Positions 48,790-59,400 are shown, counted from the first letter of the stretch. The stretch: 64,000 nt of DNA from Brevibacillus fulvus (GCF_016908525.1 NZ_JAFBEB010000003.1:248001-312000), one strand, 5' to 3'. Notes: generated from the letters alone by a model not told the origin. Made by a program: numbers and translations.

Positions 48790-48829
48790 AAAAAGGCCGC
48801 AGGTTATGCCGAATTCCTGCGGCCTTTTT
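48790..48829. terminator. Bidirectional hairpin terminator
   Basis: AAAAAGGCCGCAGG / CCTGCGGCCTTTTT stem. A second hairpin with the same CCGCAGG / CCTGCGG core follows at about 48871-48888, without a T-run. Confidence 0.75.
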
Positions 48830-48935
48830 CCTGAAACTGGAAATCAGGAAGGTACAAAAAGACCGCAGGGAGATAGCACCTGCGGCCTCATTCAACGATT
48901 GGAAGCCAAAAATGGCTTTTCAAATCAATTGGAGT

Positions 48936-49051
48936 TTAGCCAAATAAGGAGGTGCTACCATATGAGTTTGTTTTGCCATCAGCAGTTCTTCTTGGGAATG
49001 TTCTCATCATGGTTACGCACCTCCTTTGTAAGTGATTGTTTGATACTATAA
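48936..49051. repeat. Palindrome with two opposing mini-ORFs sharing complementary ribosome sites
   Basis: AAGGAGGTGC (48946-48955) and GCACCTCCTT (49017-49026) are perfect inverted copies. On the plus strand the first is the ribosome site, six bases before ATG 48962, of a 29-codon ORF ending at 49051 (MSLFCHQQFFLGMFSSWLRT...). On the minus strand the second is the ribosome site, six bases before ATG 49010, of a 24-codon ORF ending at 48936 (MMRTFPRRTADGKTNSYGST...). In either RNA the ribosome site can pair with the distal arm and be hidden. Confidence 0.5.
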
Positions 49052-49200
49052 GAGTATGGCATTTTTTTCCGGTTGTAAAGGGTTATTTTTTCGATTTGAA
49101 ATAAAAAGTATTTTCTGATAATAAGCATATAAAAGAAAAAGCAATTGAACACTGCGGTCAATTGCTTTGCGAAAGGAGTGTTTGTCAGCCAGAAGCGGTA

Positions 49201-49425
49201 TTAATCGTAAATAACGGTAGAAGAATGGTCCCATCCACCGGAATCTTGTCCGATCGGGCCGCGCGCTTCCAATTCGTGAATAATTTTGGAATGGATGGAT
49301 ACCCCTTCTGTATTCAAATAAGCCGCCAGCTCCGACATCGCATGATGAAAATAAAGAAGTTCATGAAGTTCCCATTGGTCGACCGGCGTCATGGTCAGTT
49401 CGGAAAATTCTCGACCGATATACAC
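49201..49425 (-). CDS. Small soluble protein, unknown function
   Basis: 74 residues starting at GTG 49425 (MYIGREFSELTMTPVDQWEL), with GAGGTG five bases before. It is helical (LHELLYFHHAMSELAAYLN) with a His-rich patch and a polar C-terminus ending STVIYD. It has no membrane helix. I do not recognise it. A convincing start site and protein-like composition support it. Confidence 0.6.
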   Translation of the reverse strand: MYIGREFSELTMTPVDQWELHELLYFHHAMSELAAYLNTEGVSIHSKIIHELEARGPIGQDSGGWDHSSTVIYD

Positions 49426-49525
49426 GTTACCACCTCTTTTCCAAGCTTAGACATCTTGTAGTATGTTCTGGGGAAAAGGTGTTCATGCAGTTGTAATTTT
49501 TTTAACTACTGGTACTGGGCGCTTT

Positions 49526-49555
49526 TTGGCACAGGCAGGCGTTACGGTGTATAAT
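49526..49555 (+). promoter_or_regulatory. Strong promoter with a 210-base leader before the GNAT gene
   Basis: TTGGCA, 18 bases, TATAAT. Transcription from here would make a leader of about 205 bases before ATG 49768. I find no convincing ORF in the leader; a small RNA or a regulatory leader is possible. The rest of the 49426-49767 gap holds nothing else I can support. Confidence 0.5.
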
Positions 49556-49767
49556 GGGAGAAGTTCTCGAAATAACTTGATCGCGGGTGTCCATTATTAG
49601 CCGTCCATCGAGCGAAAAAACGCAAAGTGTCTGAGCGAGTCATTTCGCACAGCACGATTGGGCGCGATGAGTTCCCGGATGACCGGAGGAAGAGAAGAGC
49701 AAACAGCAGACAAACGTCATCAACTGGTGTAAAATAGAATTTATAAGCCATCTAAGGAGGCCTTGTC

Positions 49768-50181
49768 ATGCTTATTCGTTCTTTCCGCCTAGGAGATTAT
49801 TCAGCCATTACCCGTATCTGGAACGAAACAGGCTTGGAAGAAACCGATTCGGAATCATTTGATGCATTGGCAAAACAATTGGCTTGGGATAGTGACTTGG
49901 TAATGGTTGCGGAACTGGATGGAGAAGTCGTTGGGGTAGTCGTCGGCACGGTGGACGGGACACGTGCTTACTTTTATCGATTGGCTGTACTCCCAGGGAA
50001 GCAAGGAACAGGCATTGGTCGAAGTCTTGTGGAAGCCTTGGAGAAGCGATTTAAACAGCGCGGTGTCAACCGGGTGCTGATAATGGTGAACCAAGACAAA
50101 CCCGAAGTTCTGCCATTTTACCATTCCCTTGGGTATAAAGTGCAAAAATATATCACACTTTCCAAAAAGCTCTCTTCCTGA
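49768..50181 (+). CDS. GNAT-family N-acetyltransferase
   Basis: 137 residues, a compact GNAT domain. LVMVAELDGEVVGVVVGTVDG gives beta-2/3, and YFYRLAVLPGKQGTGIGRSLVEALEKR carries the acetyl-CoA loop (Q-G-T-G-I-G), followed by FYHSLGYKVQ. Substrate unknown. The ATG at 49768 follows AAGGAGG. The next gene (ygaC-like) starts about 105 bases on. Confidence 0.9.
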   Translation: MLIRSFRLGDYSAITRIWNETGLEETDSESFDALAKQLAWDSDLVMVAELDGEVVGVVVGTVDGTRAYFYRLAVLPGKQGTGIGRSLVEALEKRFKQRGVNRVLIMVNQDKPEVLPFYHSLGYKVQKYITLSKKLSS

Positions 50182-50287
50182 AGTTTATTGTGCCGATCAC
50201 ACCAGTTTGAAACTCGGAGTTTCCATGACTGCGCGGTCAAATCCGATCGTTTCCTTTTGTAAAGAGAAGAGAAGAAAGGGGAGAGAC

Positions 50288-50824
50288 ATGTCCTCAGCTC
50301 CAGGCACAAACATCCGCATAGAAAGTTTTAAACATGACCATTCCCTCCACCGGATATGGGACAAGACTACGCTCGTTCATATTAGTGATGCGGTTGTTAT
50401 AGGCGGTAATGATCGTGTCAAGGTAACGGAATCCGACGGTCGGGAGTGGCGGACCCGCGAGCCGGCGATTTGCACGTTTGGCCGCGGCCAATGGTTTAAT
50501 ACGATCGCGATGATCCGCGATGACGGAATTTATTATTACTGCAACATCGGCTCGCCGTTCAGTTTGAAAAATCAACTGCTCAGCTATATTGATTATGATC
50601 TTGATGTAAAAGTTTATCCGGATATGACTTACACGATCCTGGATGAAGAAGAATTTTTGTTACATAGCCGGGAGATGAAATATCCTCCCGAAGTCGTAAA
50701 GCATGTTCAATCCGCGCTTCAGGAAGTGCTGGAATGGGTACGCCTGCGGAAAGGTCCATTTCAGAGCGGTTTTGTACAGCGTTGGTATGAACGTTACCTA
50801 GTGGTTCGAGGCGATGAGGAGTAA
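50288..50824 (+). CDS. ygaC: DUF402 nucleoside tri/diphosphatase, YgaC-like
   Basis: 178 residues. DUF402 core: WFNTIAMIRDDGIYYYCNIGSPFS, YIDYDLDVKVYPDMTYTILDEEEF and a helical end. The family removes phosphates from nucleoside tri- and diphosphates with a divalent metal held by these acidic residues. The ATG at 50288 follows AAGGGGAG. It is followed by an ABC exporter gene, the same order as ygaC-ygaD in Bacillus. Confidence 0.88.
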   Translation: MSSAPGTNIRIESFKHDHSLHRIWDKTTLVHISDAVVIGGNDRVKVTESDGREWRTREPAICTFGRGQWFNTIAMIRDDGIYYYCNIGSPFSLKNQLLSYIDYDLDVKVYPDMTYTILDEEEFLLHSREMKYPPEVVKHVQSALQEVLEWVRLRKGPFQSGFVQRWYERYLVVRGDEE

Positions 50825-50826
50825 AT

Positions 50827-50857
50827 CCCTTTCCCGGTGTTCGGGAAGGGATTTTAC
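50827..50857 (+). terminator. Terminator between ygaC-like and ygaD-like genes
   Basis: TCCCTTTCCCG / CGGGAAGGGA stem with a 5-base loop, then TTTTA. The tail is short. Confidence 0.65.
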
Positions 50858-50894
50858 TTTATGTGGATAGCCGAAAGTTACGTGGAGGGTTGCA

Positions 50895-52679
50895 ATGCAC
50901 AGCATAAGACGATATTTACGGTTTGTCAGGCCCTATGCAAAACAGATTTTCCTGACGATTTTGATCGGGATTATAAAGTTTTCCATTCCCTTGTTAATTC
51001 CGTTGATTATCAAATACATTATTGACGATTTATTGCCAAGTCCGCTGTCCCCGGGGGAAAAACTGCGGCAATTGCTGTTGTTGATGGGCTTGGCTTTGCT
51101 GATTTTTACAGTCGTGCGAGCTCCTGTCGAATACTACCGTCAGTATTTTGCCCAATGGGTGGCGAGCCGCATTTTATACGATATCCGCAATCAGTTGTTC
51201 GCACACTTGCAGCGTTTGTCGATGCGGTATTTCAACAACCACAAGGTCGGAGAAGTGATCTCCCGGGTGATCAATGACGTTGAGCAGACGAAAAGCTTTA
51301 TCGACACCGGGTTGATGAATGTCTGGCTTGACCTGATTACGATTTTCCTGACACTGGGCATTATGGTCTATATGGATTTGTCTTTGACCATTGCCTCTAT
51401 CCTGATATTTCCGCTGTATGGTTTTTCCGTCAAATTCTTTTACAAGCGTTTGCGGCAACTGACCAGAGACCGGTCTGCGGCGCTTGCGCAACTGCAAGGA
51501 CATTTGCATGAACGCGTGAACGGCATTTCCGTAATTCGCAGTTTCGCCTTGGAAGAAGAGGAACAGAAACAATTCACCAAGCAAAACGTGCATTTCTGGC
51601 AAAAAGCGTTGGCTCATACGAAATGGAATGCCTACACGTTTTCGGTGGTCAATTCCATTACAGACATTTCTCCGTTGCTGGTCATTGGGTATGCCGGCTA
51701 TCAGGTGATCAATGGAAACTTGTCGGTCGGTACGATGGTCGCATTTTACGCGTATCTGGAGCGCCTATATACCCCGCTGCGCCGTCTGGTCAACGCTTCG
51801 ACCACCTTGACGCAATCGGTTGCTTCCATGGATCGGATGTTTGAATTTATGGATGAACAATATGATATCGTTGATCGGCCAAACGCGGGCGAATTGCCGA
51901 TCAATCCGGCCACAGGGAGAATCCGTGGCGAAATTCGCTATGAAAATGTTTTTTTTCGCTATCAGGAGGATGGACCGAATGTGCTAAAGGACATTAACTT
52001 AACGATCCAGCCCGGGCAGACGGTGGCGATCGTCGGCATGTCAGGCGGCGGCAAATCATCCCTGATCAGTCTGCTGCCGCGCTTCTGGGATGTTGCCGAA
52101 GGACGCATCACCATTGATGGAGTCGATATCCGCGATGTCAAACAACAAAATTTGCGCAGCCATATCGGACTGGTTTTGCAAGATAACATCTTGTTTAGCG
52201 AATCGGCCAGAGCCAACATTTTGATGGGCAATCCCGACGCCTCCGAGGCGGAGATGATCGCTGCGGCCAAAGCGGCCAATGCCCATGATTTTATTAGCGA
52301 ACTGCCGGAGGGCTATGACACGGAACTGGGGGAACGAGGCGTAAAACTGTCAGGCGGGCAAAAACAGCGGATTGCCATTGCCCGCGTGTTTCTGCGGAAT
52401 CCGGGGATTTTGATTCTCGACGAAGCGACCTCCGCGCTTGATCTGGAATCCGAACATCTCATTCAGGAAGCATTGGCCAAATTAACCAAAGACCGCACCA
52501 CGATTATCGTCGCGCATCGGTTGAGCACGATTACCCACGCCGATCAAATTGTCGTCATGAAGGAAGGGCAAATCGTGGAAATGGGTACTCATGAGGAACT
52601 GTTGGAACAGCAAGGCGCTTATTATACGTTGTGGAACGTCCAAGATTTTGGGCCGGCGGTCGAACAGCCAACACCCTGA
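50895..52679 (+). CDS. ygaD: ABC exporter, fused membrane and ATPase domains (YgaD-like)
   Basis: 594 residues. Six membrane helices (about 15-310) are followed by an ATPase with Walker [10 protein letters not shown] (about 379), Q-loop LQDNILF, signature [15 protein letters not shown] and Walker [13 protein letters not shown], then the switch His in VAHRLSTI. It works as a homodimer or with a partner to export lipids or drugs; substrate unknown. The ATG at 50895 follows GGAGGG. Position after ygaC matches Bacillus ygaD. Confidence 0.93.
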   Translation: MHSIRRYLRFVRPYAKQIFLTILIGIIKFSIPLLIPLIIKYIIDDLLPSPLSPGEKLRQLLLLMGLALLIFTVVRAPVEYYRQYFAQWVASRILYDIRNQLFAHLQRLSMRYFNNHKVGEVISRVINDVEQTKSFIDTGLMNVWLDLITIFLTLGIMVYMDLSLTIASILIFPLYGFSVKFFYKRLRQLTRDRSAALAQLQGHLHERVNGISVIRSFALEEEEQKQFTKQNVHFWQKALAHTKWNAYTFSVVNSITDISPLLVIGYAGYQVINGNLSVGTMVAFYAYLERLYTPLRRLVNASTTLTQSVASMDRMFEFMDEQYDIVDRPNAGELPINPATGRIRGEIRYENVFFRYQEDGPNVLKDINLTIQPGQTVAIVGMSGGGKSSLISLLPRFWDVAEGRITIDGVDIRDVKQQNLRSHIGLVLQDNILFSESARANILMGNPDASEAEMIAAAKAANAHDFISELPEGYDTELGERGVKLSGGQKQRIAIARVFLRNPGILILDEATSALDLESEHLIQEALAKLTKDRTTIIVAHRLSTITHADQIVVMKEGQIVEMGTHEELLEQQGAYYTLWNVQDFGPAVEQPTP

Positions 52680-52769
52680 GGGATTGAAGCAAACTTCCGA
52701 AAATAAAATGGCGGTTTGCTGTTACGTTTCTTGATTTGCTTCGTCTAATGAGTTGCAAGGAGTGATCAG

Positions 52770-53462
52770 ATGAAGAACAAGACGAAGGGTATTATTTTGT
52801 TGTTTTCAGCTTTCTTATTGCTTGCGGCAGCCGGATGCGGTCAAAGCAAGCAGGCACAAACCACTGAACAGCCCGCTGCCGCTGAACAGCCGACTGATCA
52901 ACAGGATCAATCCACTCAACCGCCGACTCCGCCGCAACAAGCCCCGGCTGATGGCGCCGCTGAGCAAGCCAGCGTGCCGCCTGTCACGGAAATGAACGAG
53001 CAGGCGGCGGTAAAGTTGGTGACGGAAGGGATGAAGCGATACTGGCATGTCATGTCAGGCGGGGAAGGGGCTGGCGGCACCACAGACGGCGGACCGATTG
53101 CGACTGTTACCGTAAACGGACAGGAGTATCGCTATTTGGGGAGCGATCTGGAAACAAAAGAAAAGCTGACCGCCTATCTCGCGCAGGTGTATACACCGGA
53201 AGCAATCGCCCAGTTACTCAAAGACGCCAATCTAGTCGAGCATGAGGGAAAGATGGTGCAGCCAAACGCCGATGGCGGGAGCATGCTGCGATGGGAGGAT
53301 GCGCTGGCCAGTCTGATTGACGGCAATGAAGAAAGCAAGCAGTACGAGCTGAAAGTTCCTTATGGGGAAGGCAACGATGTCGAGTTTGCCGTGGTGGAAG
53401 TCGATATGAAAAAACTTGCACAAGGGTGGCTGATCAATACGTCGCCCGCGCAACTGCATTGA
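52770..53462 (+). CDS. Lipoprotein, probable IseA/YoeB-like endopeptidase inhibitor
   Basis: 230 residues. A lipoprotein signal ends LAAAG-C23, followed by a Gln/Pro/Ala-rich linker (about 24-68). The folded part begins MNEQAAVKLVTEGMKRYWHVMSGG, with EYRYLGSDLETKEKLTAYLAQVYTPEAI, close to the IseA (YoeB) pattern of proteins that inhibit DL-endopeptidases in the wall. If so, it would restrain NlpC/P60 enzymes such as the one encoded at 26319 (inference). AAGGAGTGATC precedes ATG 52770. Monocistronic with its own terminator. Confidence 0.7.
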   Translation: MKNKTKGIILLFSAFLLLAAAGCGQSKQAQTTEQPAAAEQPTDQQDQSTQPPTPPQQAPADGAAEQASVPPVTEMNEQAAVKLVTEGMKRYWHVMSGGEGAGGTTDGGPIATVTVNGQEYRYLGSDLETKEKLTAYLAQVYTPEAIAQLLKDANLVEHEGKMVQPNADGGSMLRWEDALASLIDGNEESKQYELKVPYGEGNDVEFAVVEVDMKKLAQGWLINTSPAQLH

Positions 53463-53480
53463 ACAAACAGAAACGCAAAC

Positions 53481-53520
53481 AAAAGCCCGTCGATCCGTAT
53501 ATCCGGATGGACGGGTTTTT
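53481..53520. terminator. Bidirectional terminator
   Basis: CCCGTC-gatCCG / CCGgat-GACGGG stem with A-run on the left and T-run on the right. It serves the IseA-like gene and the convergent dehydrogenase gene. Confidence 0.8.
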
Positions 53521-53530
53521 GGTTTGTTTG

Positions 53531-54385
53531 CTATTTATCTTGGAGCAGACGCAAAACGGCAATAAAATCTTGTTCGCCCAGTCCTGCCTGCAAACCGGAC
53601 TGAAACGTTTCATAAGCGGCCTGGGCCAATGGAGAAGCGGCGCCTTCTTCTTTCGCCAAGCGGAGGTCTTTGGCCATATGTTTCAGCGCAAAAGCGGCCG
53701 GATACTCATTTTGCAGAATCAATGGGGTTTTCATCCGTGAGATGCCGGTGCCCACAGCGCTTTCATTGATAATTTGCAGCATGTCTTCCGCAGCGATGCC
53801 ATGCTCGCGAGCGAAGAGAACCGACTCGGCAATCGCTTGTCCGGTGATGCCCAACAGCAGATTGATCGCCAATTTGGCACTGCTGCCGGCCCCGTTGTCG
53901 CCAAGATGCAACGCCAGTTTACCCAGTTTGGCAAACAGTGGATTTACTTGCGCAAAGGTTTCCTTGTCGCCGCCAACCATGATAATCAAATTGCCCTCTT
54001 TGGCCGGCTGAACACTGCCGGACACCGGGGCATCGAGGAAACGCACGCCAGCCTGGTTCGCCTGCTCCGCGATGAAACGGGAAGTCTGGGGAGAGACTGT
54101 GCTCATATCGACGGCAATTTTTCCGGCAACGCCGGTTGTTTTCAATACTCCGGTCGCACCGGTATAAATTTCTTTGACAGCGGCATCGTCGCTAACCATC
54201 GTAAAAATGACATCATTTTCCGCGAAGAGAGCCGTCGGGCTGTCCACGAAAGCAGCGCCCAATGCAAGCAATGGTTCCGCTTTTTCTTTGGTACGATTGT
54301 AGACGCTAACCGCGTGCCCGGCTTTGAGCAGATTTGTCGCCATCGGTACGCCCATGTTGCCTAGACCAATCCAGCCAATTTTCAT
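53531..54385 (-). CDS. NAD(P)-dependent beta-hydroxyacid dehydrogenase
   Basis: 284 residues. Rossmann motif GLGNMGVPMATNLL (about 7-20), substrate-binding DAPVSGSVQPAKEG (about 120) and the catalytic Lys in GSSAKLAINLLL (about 170) place it in the 3-hydroxyisobutyrate/tartronate-semialdehyde/6-phosphogluconate-like family. The exact substrate is not clear. The next gene on the same strand, comER, starts 855 bases upstream and ends 30 bases before it, so the two are probably co-transcribed. Confidence 0.92.
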   Translation of the reverse strand: MKIGWIGLGNMGVPMATNLLKAGHAVSVYNRTKEKAEPLLALGAAFVDSPTALFAENDVIFTMVSDDAAVKEIYTGATGVLKTTGVAGKIAVDMSTVSPQTSRFIAEQANQAGVRFLDAPVSGSVQPAKEGNLIIMVGGDKETFAQVNPLFAKLGKLALHLGDNGAGSSAKLAINLLLGITGQAIAESVLFAREHGIAAEDMLQIINESAVGTGISRMKTPLILQNEYPAAFALKHMAKDLRLAKEEGAASPLAQAAYETFQSGLQAGLGEQDFIAVLRLLQDK

Positions 54386-54414
54386 GTTCCGCCATACTCC
54401 TTTTCGTATGTATC

Positions 54415-55239
54415 CTAATTCTCGTTAAACTGTACCTTTGTTTTCAATTTTAAACTATCATGTTTCGCCTGCGTCATCAAGAATAACTGATCAAAGCATG
54501 GCGGCAAGTATTCGGCCATCACATTCAAACCTTCCATGGTGATTCCGCCTTTGGTGGCCACTTGTTCGATCAACTGCTCAAAATGAAGATCTTCCTCAGA
54601 TAAAAGCATCGCGGTTCCCAGCAAGGTTTCCACGAGCAGTCGTCTCGTCGTCTCCACGGAGAGCTCGGGCGATTTGCGATGGGCCGCCTGTGCGAATAAT
54701 TCCATCATTCCGGCGATCAGCCCGGGTCCACTGCTGGAGAGGATCGTTGCCGTTTCAATGACCGATTCCTCCACTTCTTCCGCTTTCCCGAGCGCCTGCA
54801 GCAAGCGAAGCAATTGTTCCCGCTGTTCACTGCTTACATATTGGTTGCAGGCGTATAAAGACACGCCATGCAAGATTTGCGATGTGACTGTAGGAATCAC
54901 TTTCGTAATCGCGGTCGCCGACACCGAGGTCAAATCCTCCAGACTGATTCCCGCGGCAACGGAAACGATATGCTGCGTCGGGCGAAGTTGAGGGGCTAGT
55001 TCCTGCAATACCGGATACAAGTCCAGCGGTTTTGTACAAATAAAAATGAGTTCGCAAGCTTCGCTGACGTCCTGCAAGCTGGCGCAGATGGTAAAAGGCC
55101 AGTCCGCTTGAAATTGCTCGCTCTTCTCCCGGGTTCGGTTATAGACAAATAATTGTGCAGGAGAGGCAACACCACTCTTGCTGAAGCCTTTCACCAGCAT
55201 TTGTCCAATACTGCCGAGGCCGATAATTCCGATGTTCAT
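54415..55239 (-). CDS. comER: ComER, pyrroline-5-carboxylate-reductase-like late competence protein
   Basis: 274 residues. Rossmann motif IGLGSIGQML near the start, then FICTKPLDL and VSVAAGISLEDL, and a C-terminal helical domain with SSSGPGLIAGMMELFAQAA. It is a ProC-family protein but differs from true P5C reductases in the way ComER proteins do. In Bacillus comER lies divergent to comEA and affects sporulation or biofilm; here no comEA is adjacent. ATG 55239 follows AAAGGCGGGAC. A proline-making enzyme activity cannot be excluded. Confidence 0.8.
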   Translation of the reverse strand: MNIGIIGLGSIGQMLVKGFSKSGVASPAQLFVYNRTREKSEQFQADWPFTICASLQDVSEACELIFICTKPLDLYPVLQELAPQLRPTQHIVSVAAGISLEDLTSVSATAITKVIPTVTSQILHGVSLYACNQYVSSEQREQLLRLLQALGKAEEVEESVIETATILSSSGPGLIAGMMELFAQAAHRKSPELSVETTRRLLVETLLGTAMLLSEEDLHFEQLIEQVATKGGITMEGLNVMAEYLPPCFDQLFLMTQAKHDSLKLKTKVQFNEN

Positions 55240-55336
55240 TTCTGTCCCGCCTTTGCTTCTTGGATTTCTCCCATTATAACAAGAACACCCAGGCATGAAT
55301 ATAAAGAAGGTGTTTCCAATCAGCCAAAGCAAAAGC

Positions 55337-55371
55337 AAAAAAGCTTCTGCCGGCAAAAACGGCAGAAGCTT
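55337..55371 (-). terminator. Terminator of the YugP-like gene
   Basis: AAGCTTCTGCCG / CGGCAGAAGCTT stem with a 7-base loop; six T follow on the minus strand. Confidence 0.85.
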
Positions 55372-55408
55372 CGGAGTTCTTGTTATCAGGAGTTGCTTGC
55401 GTGACGGA

Positions 55409-56092
55409 TTAATCTTCCTCGGAGGCTCTGAAGATCATCACATATTTGACCAATTCAAGCACAGAGATCAGGGCAGCTGCGACATAGGTTAAGGCTGCAG
55501 CACCCAGAACCTTGCTGACCGCGCCTTCTTCGTTATTGCGGATAAAGCCCATTTTGAGCATCATCGTTTTGGCGCGGCTGCTGGCGTTAAACTCAACCGG
55601 CAGCGTAATCAGCTGGAAGGCAACGGCCGCACTGAAGAAAATGATCCCCAACAGCAGCAAGTTGGCTGCGTGGAAGAAGAAACCGGCCAACAGCAGCAAG
55701 GGAGCAACGCCGGAAGCCAGATTGACCACAGGGAAAATCCGGTGGCGCGCAACCAGCATTGGATAAGACACCTTATGCTGCACGGCATGGCCGACTTCGT
55801 GGCAAGCGACCGACAACGCCGAGATCGAATTTCCGAAGTAAACGGGGTCAGACAATCTAACCGTACGAGAGATGGGATCGTAGTGATCCGTCAAGGTACC
55901 GGGTATATGTTCAACAGGAATGTGGGTGAGTCCATTGGCGTCTAACATTCTGCGCGCTGCTTCGGCACCGGTCATGCCGGAAGAAGCGGCAACGTCAGAA
56001 AAGCGGGAAAATGTTCCCTTGACGCGAAATTGAGCCCAGAGTGACAAGCCAAACGCGATCAAAATCAGAAAATCCATCGGATGAAAAAACAT
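55409..56092 (-). CDS. Membrane zinc metallopeptidase, YugP-like
   Basis: 227 residues. An N-terminal helix is followed by a soluble part with the zinc motif HEVGH in ALSVACHEVGHAVQH (about 110-124), then two to three more helices and a conserved ITLPVEFNASSRAK with the third ligand region. This is the neutral zinc metallopeptidase (YugP) family. The ATG at 56092 follows AAGGAGTG; the GTG inside that site is rejected. Substrate unknown. Confidence 0.9.
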   Translation of the reverse strand: MFFHPMDFLILIAFGLSLWAQFRVKGTFSRFSDVAASSGMTGAEAARRMLDANGLTHIPVEHIPGTLTDHYDPISRTVRLSDPVYFGNSISALSVACHEVGHAVQHKVSYPMLVARHRIFPVVNLASGVAPLLLLAGFFFHAANLLLLGIIFFSAAVAFQLITLPVEFNASSRAKTMMLKMGFIRNNEEGAVSKVLGAAALTYVAAALISVLELVKYVMIFRASEED

Positions 56093-56297
56093 TGTTTCTA
56101 TCACTCCTTAAGGGAATATAAATCACTAGATGTCTTTGCTAGCTTTATACGGATATATAGGTTGGAAGTTTCACTTCTTACAATAAAAATTGTACAATGT
56201 CTGACCAACTTTGACAATATCATTATCCGCTTATATGTTGGAAAAGATACTTTGCTTATCAAGCAGATCGGGTCGTGCAAACCTTTTTAAACATGCA

Positions 56298-56327
56298 AAG
56301 GCTCTTCTCCAGCCGGAGAAGAGCTCA
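56298..56327 (-). terminator. Hairpin after the glutamate synthase gene
   Basis: GGCTCTTCTCC / GGAGAAGAGCT stem with loop AGCC; only a weak T-run on the minus strand. The 56093-56420 gap otherwise holds AT-rich DNA that includes the YugP-like gene's promoter region. Confidence 0.55.
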
Positions 56328-56420
56328 GTTTGTGCAACGGTAAGTGTTGAATTGCAGCAGGGCCATAGCACCCATGCCGAGCAACTTGCGCAACGAGCTT
56401 CTGCTGAGACAATCGTCGTG

Positions 56421-59400
56421 TTACTCGGTCGAAACGGACGGGTCCGCTTGTTCTTTTTTCGGACTGATCATAATGAAGTGAGCGGCAGGCTCATCGATCA
56501 ATTTTTGGATTTTTGCCGCTGTTTCATATTGTTCCGTGTTCAACAATTCTTCCTTGTAGGCGGAGAGCAGTTCGCGGACATCCGCTTCCCCTTGTGGATC
56601 GAGATTGTAGAGGAACACCTTTGCTCCTTTGGCGATCCGTCTTTCCAAAGCGGCGCGATCGAAGCCCAGCTCCGGCTGCAGACGGATGTAAACGACACCG
56701 CCCGTCATCCCGGCGCAAATCCACGGACCCGGATCGCCAAGCACAACCGCCCGGCCATTGGTCATATATTCAAAGGCAAAGCCTTTCAAATTGGCGCGGG
56801 AGCCGATACCTCCCAACTCATCACGCAGCGGTTCAGTAATTTCTCCGCCAAAGACGACATCGGCGCCGGAGAGGCGGATGCAAGCGCGTGAGTCGGCGTT
56901 TCCTTGAACGATATAAAGGCCCTTTTGCGCACCGTAACAGAAGCTTTTGCCGACAGAACCGTTAATATATTGGCCGGTTGCCCCTTTAGATTTGAGAATG
57001 GCGACGCGTCCGCCAAATCCGGTTTTTCCTACGCCGTCCTGCGCTCCACCTTCCACGCGGATATTCACGCCTTGGGCATTGTAGGCAGCCAGACCATTCC
57101 CCGGAACACTTCCACCGGTAAACTGGAGGGAGACCTCAGGCAGCTTCGCGTAGCTTCCGTCCAAATAATCTTTGACCCGTGCGCCCGACCACCGGCTGCC
57201 CAACACTCGTTCCCCGGAGAGAACGGAAGTGAAAGTCTGCTGAATGGGGCGGTCCGCACTGAAGTATGGATTGGCCGCAGCCTCATCGGCTACGCCGGCA
57301 GCAACCAGCACCCGTTCTTCCGCGTGTTTTTGACGCTCGGCTTCGTTGAACAATGGATGGACGGCAAGCATGGCCGACAAGTCAATTTTCTCAAAAGCGC
57401 GCGCTTGTACGAGCAGATCAGAGCGTCCGACCAAATCCTGCGCTTTGCTAAAACCGAGGGCAGCGGTCAGCCGAGCGACTTCCTCGCCAAACAGACGGAA
57501 GAATGTTTTCAAGCCGTTGACTGCCAGGTCAAACTGACGAGGAACAAAGCGGCGCAAGCCTTTTTCCTGCGCTTCTTCCAGAGAGTCAATCTGGGTGGCA
57601 ATTCCAACGTGACAAGTGTCAAGGTGGCATCCCCGGCAAGTCGTACAACCGACAGCGATCATCGCCAATGTCGCAAAACCGATCCGATTGGCGCCAAGCA
57701 GCATCAATTTGACTACATCCGCTGCACTTTTGACCCCGCCATCTGCCCAAAGCTCGACTTTATCGCGCAAGCCTGCTTCCAACAGGGCGTTATGCGCAGC
57801 TTTCACGCCGATTTCCGCCGGCAGGCCGACATATTGCAAGGCATGAACCCGCGCAGCACCCGTCCCGCCGTCAAATCCGGAGAGGGCAATGTAGTCGGCG
57901 CCGGCTTTGGCGATACCGACGGCAATCGTTCCGATATTGGGGACAATCGGCACTTTGACGCACACTTTCGCCTGACTGTTGGCGGTTTTTAATTCCGTAA
58001 TCATTTGCGCCAAATCTTCAATGGAATAAATATCGTGGTTGTTTGAAGGTGAAATCAAGTCAGATCCGATCGTCGCATTGCGGGCGGCGGCAATTTTGGC
58101 GGTTACTTTTGAACCCGGCAGATGGCCGCCTTCTCCCGGTTTTGCGCCCTGCCCAATCTTGATCTCCAGCAAATTCGCGGAATTGGCCAGCTCGATATTC
58201 ACCCCGAAACGGCCGGAAGCGATTTGCAAACCGCGTGTCCGCGGATATTTGCCCAGCATATCCTTAATTTCGCCGCCTTCACCGTTCATACAAATCATAT
58301 TCAGCTGATCGGCCGCTTCCGGATAAGCGCGGAACGCCGTTTCATTTTGCGAACCAAAAGACATGGAGGAAATCAAGAACGGCAAGGAATGTTCGCCAAC
58401 GGACAAATCGACGTTGGCCGGATCGACTTCTTCCGGTTTTTGGGCAAAGACGAAATCGGCGACGTGGCGAATTGCAATCGGATTTTCCCGTTCGTTTTCT
58501 TCCAGTTTGGCGGCATAGTCACTATAAGGAATTTCCCCGGCGGCAATTTGGCCGATCGATTTCCAGATCCTCGGGAAAATGTGGAACGTTTTCGCTTCCC
58601 GGGCCGAATCGCTGGCGTAGTCGCTGTGGCGTTTCATGCTGTCGTACTGCAAATCGGCGAGAGAAGTTCCGGCTTTGTCAGAACCGAGGAAATTGACGAT
58701 CGAAAGCAAATCTGCCACTTCTTTGTGCAGGCCGATCGCAGAAAACAGCCGTCCGTAACCGCGAAGTTCGTGAATTCCGATCGTGGAAATCACTTTTTCC
58801 AACCCTTTGTTCAGAGCGCTGTAAAGATTGCTCGCTCCTTTTGCTTCCCCTTTGGCAAAAGCAGTGGCGAATGCGACGTACGGCGATACCGCGTCCGCGC
58901 CAACGCCCAATGCCAAAGCGAGGTCGTGCAAGGAGCGGATTGCTCCGGAGCGCAAGACGATGCTGCACTGTCTGCGCAGATTCGCTTGCTGCGAGGTTTG
59001 CGCCTTCAGCGCCTGATCGACTTGCGCCACAGCCAGCAGCGGGTCAATCCAGTATTTCCCTGCCTGATGAGTCTCCGTGTCGTCAAGGATCACCAGCGCC
59101 GCCCCGTTTTCCACGGCCTGGACTGCCGTTCTGCGCAAACGGTCCAACCCGTCTTTCAACCCTTCTTCCTCGGTAAAATGCGTCGATAAAACCGCAATGC
59201 TGGACGGATTGTTGTGGAATACATGAATCAACTGTTCCAGTGAAAGCGTGCCCAGCTCGCCGGCGACTGCTTGCAGCGATTGTCCTTCCAGCAACAAAGG
59301 GGACGGCAGCTCGATGCGAGGTCCTGTCGTTTCCGCAGCGTTGAGCGGCACCCGCGGGCCAATCACGACGCGAGTGGAGAAATGTTCAATTTCCCGGTCG

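Noticed and set aside
49542-49751. Minus-strand frame (MAYKFYFTPVDDVCLL...)
   Set aside because: No ribosome site, and it lies antisense to a strong promoter and leader; protein-likeness is low.
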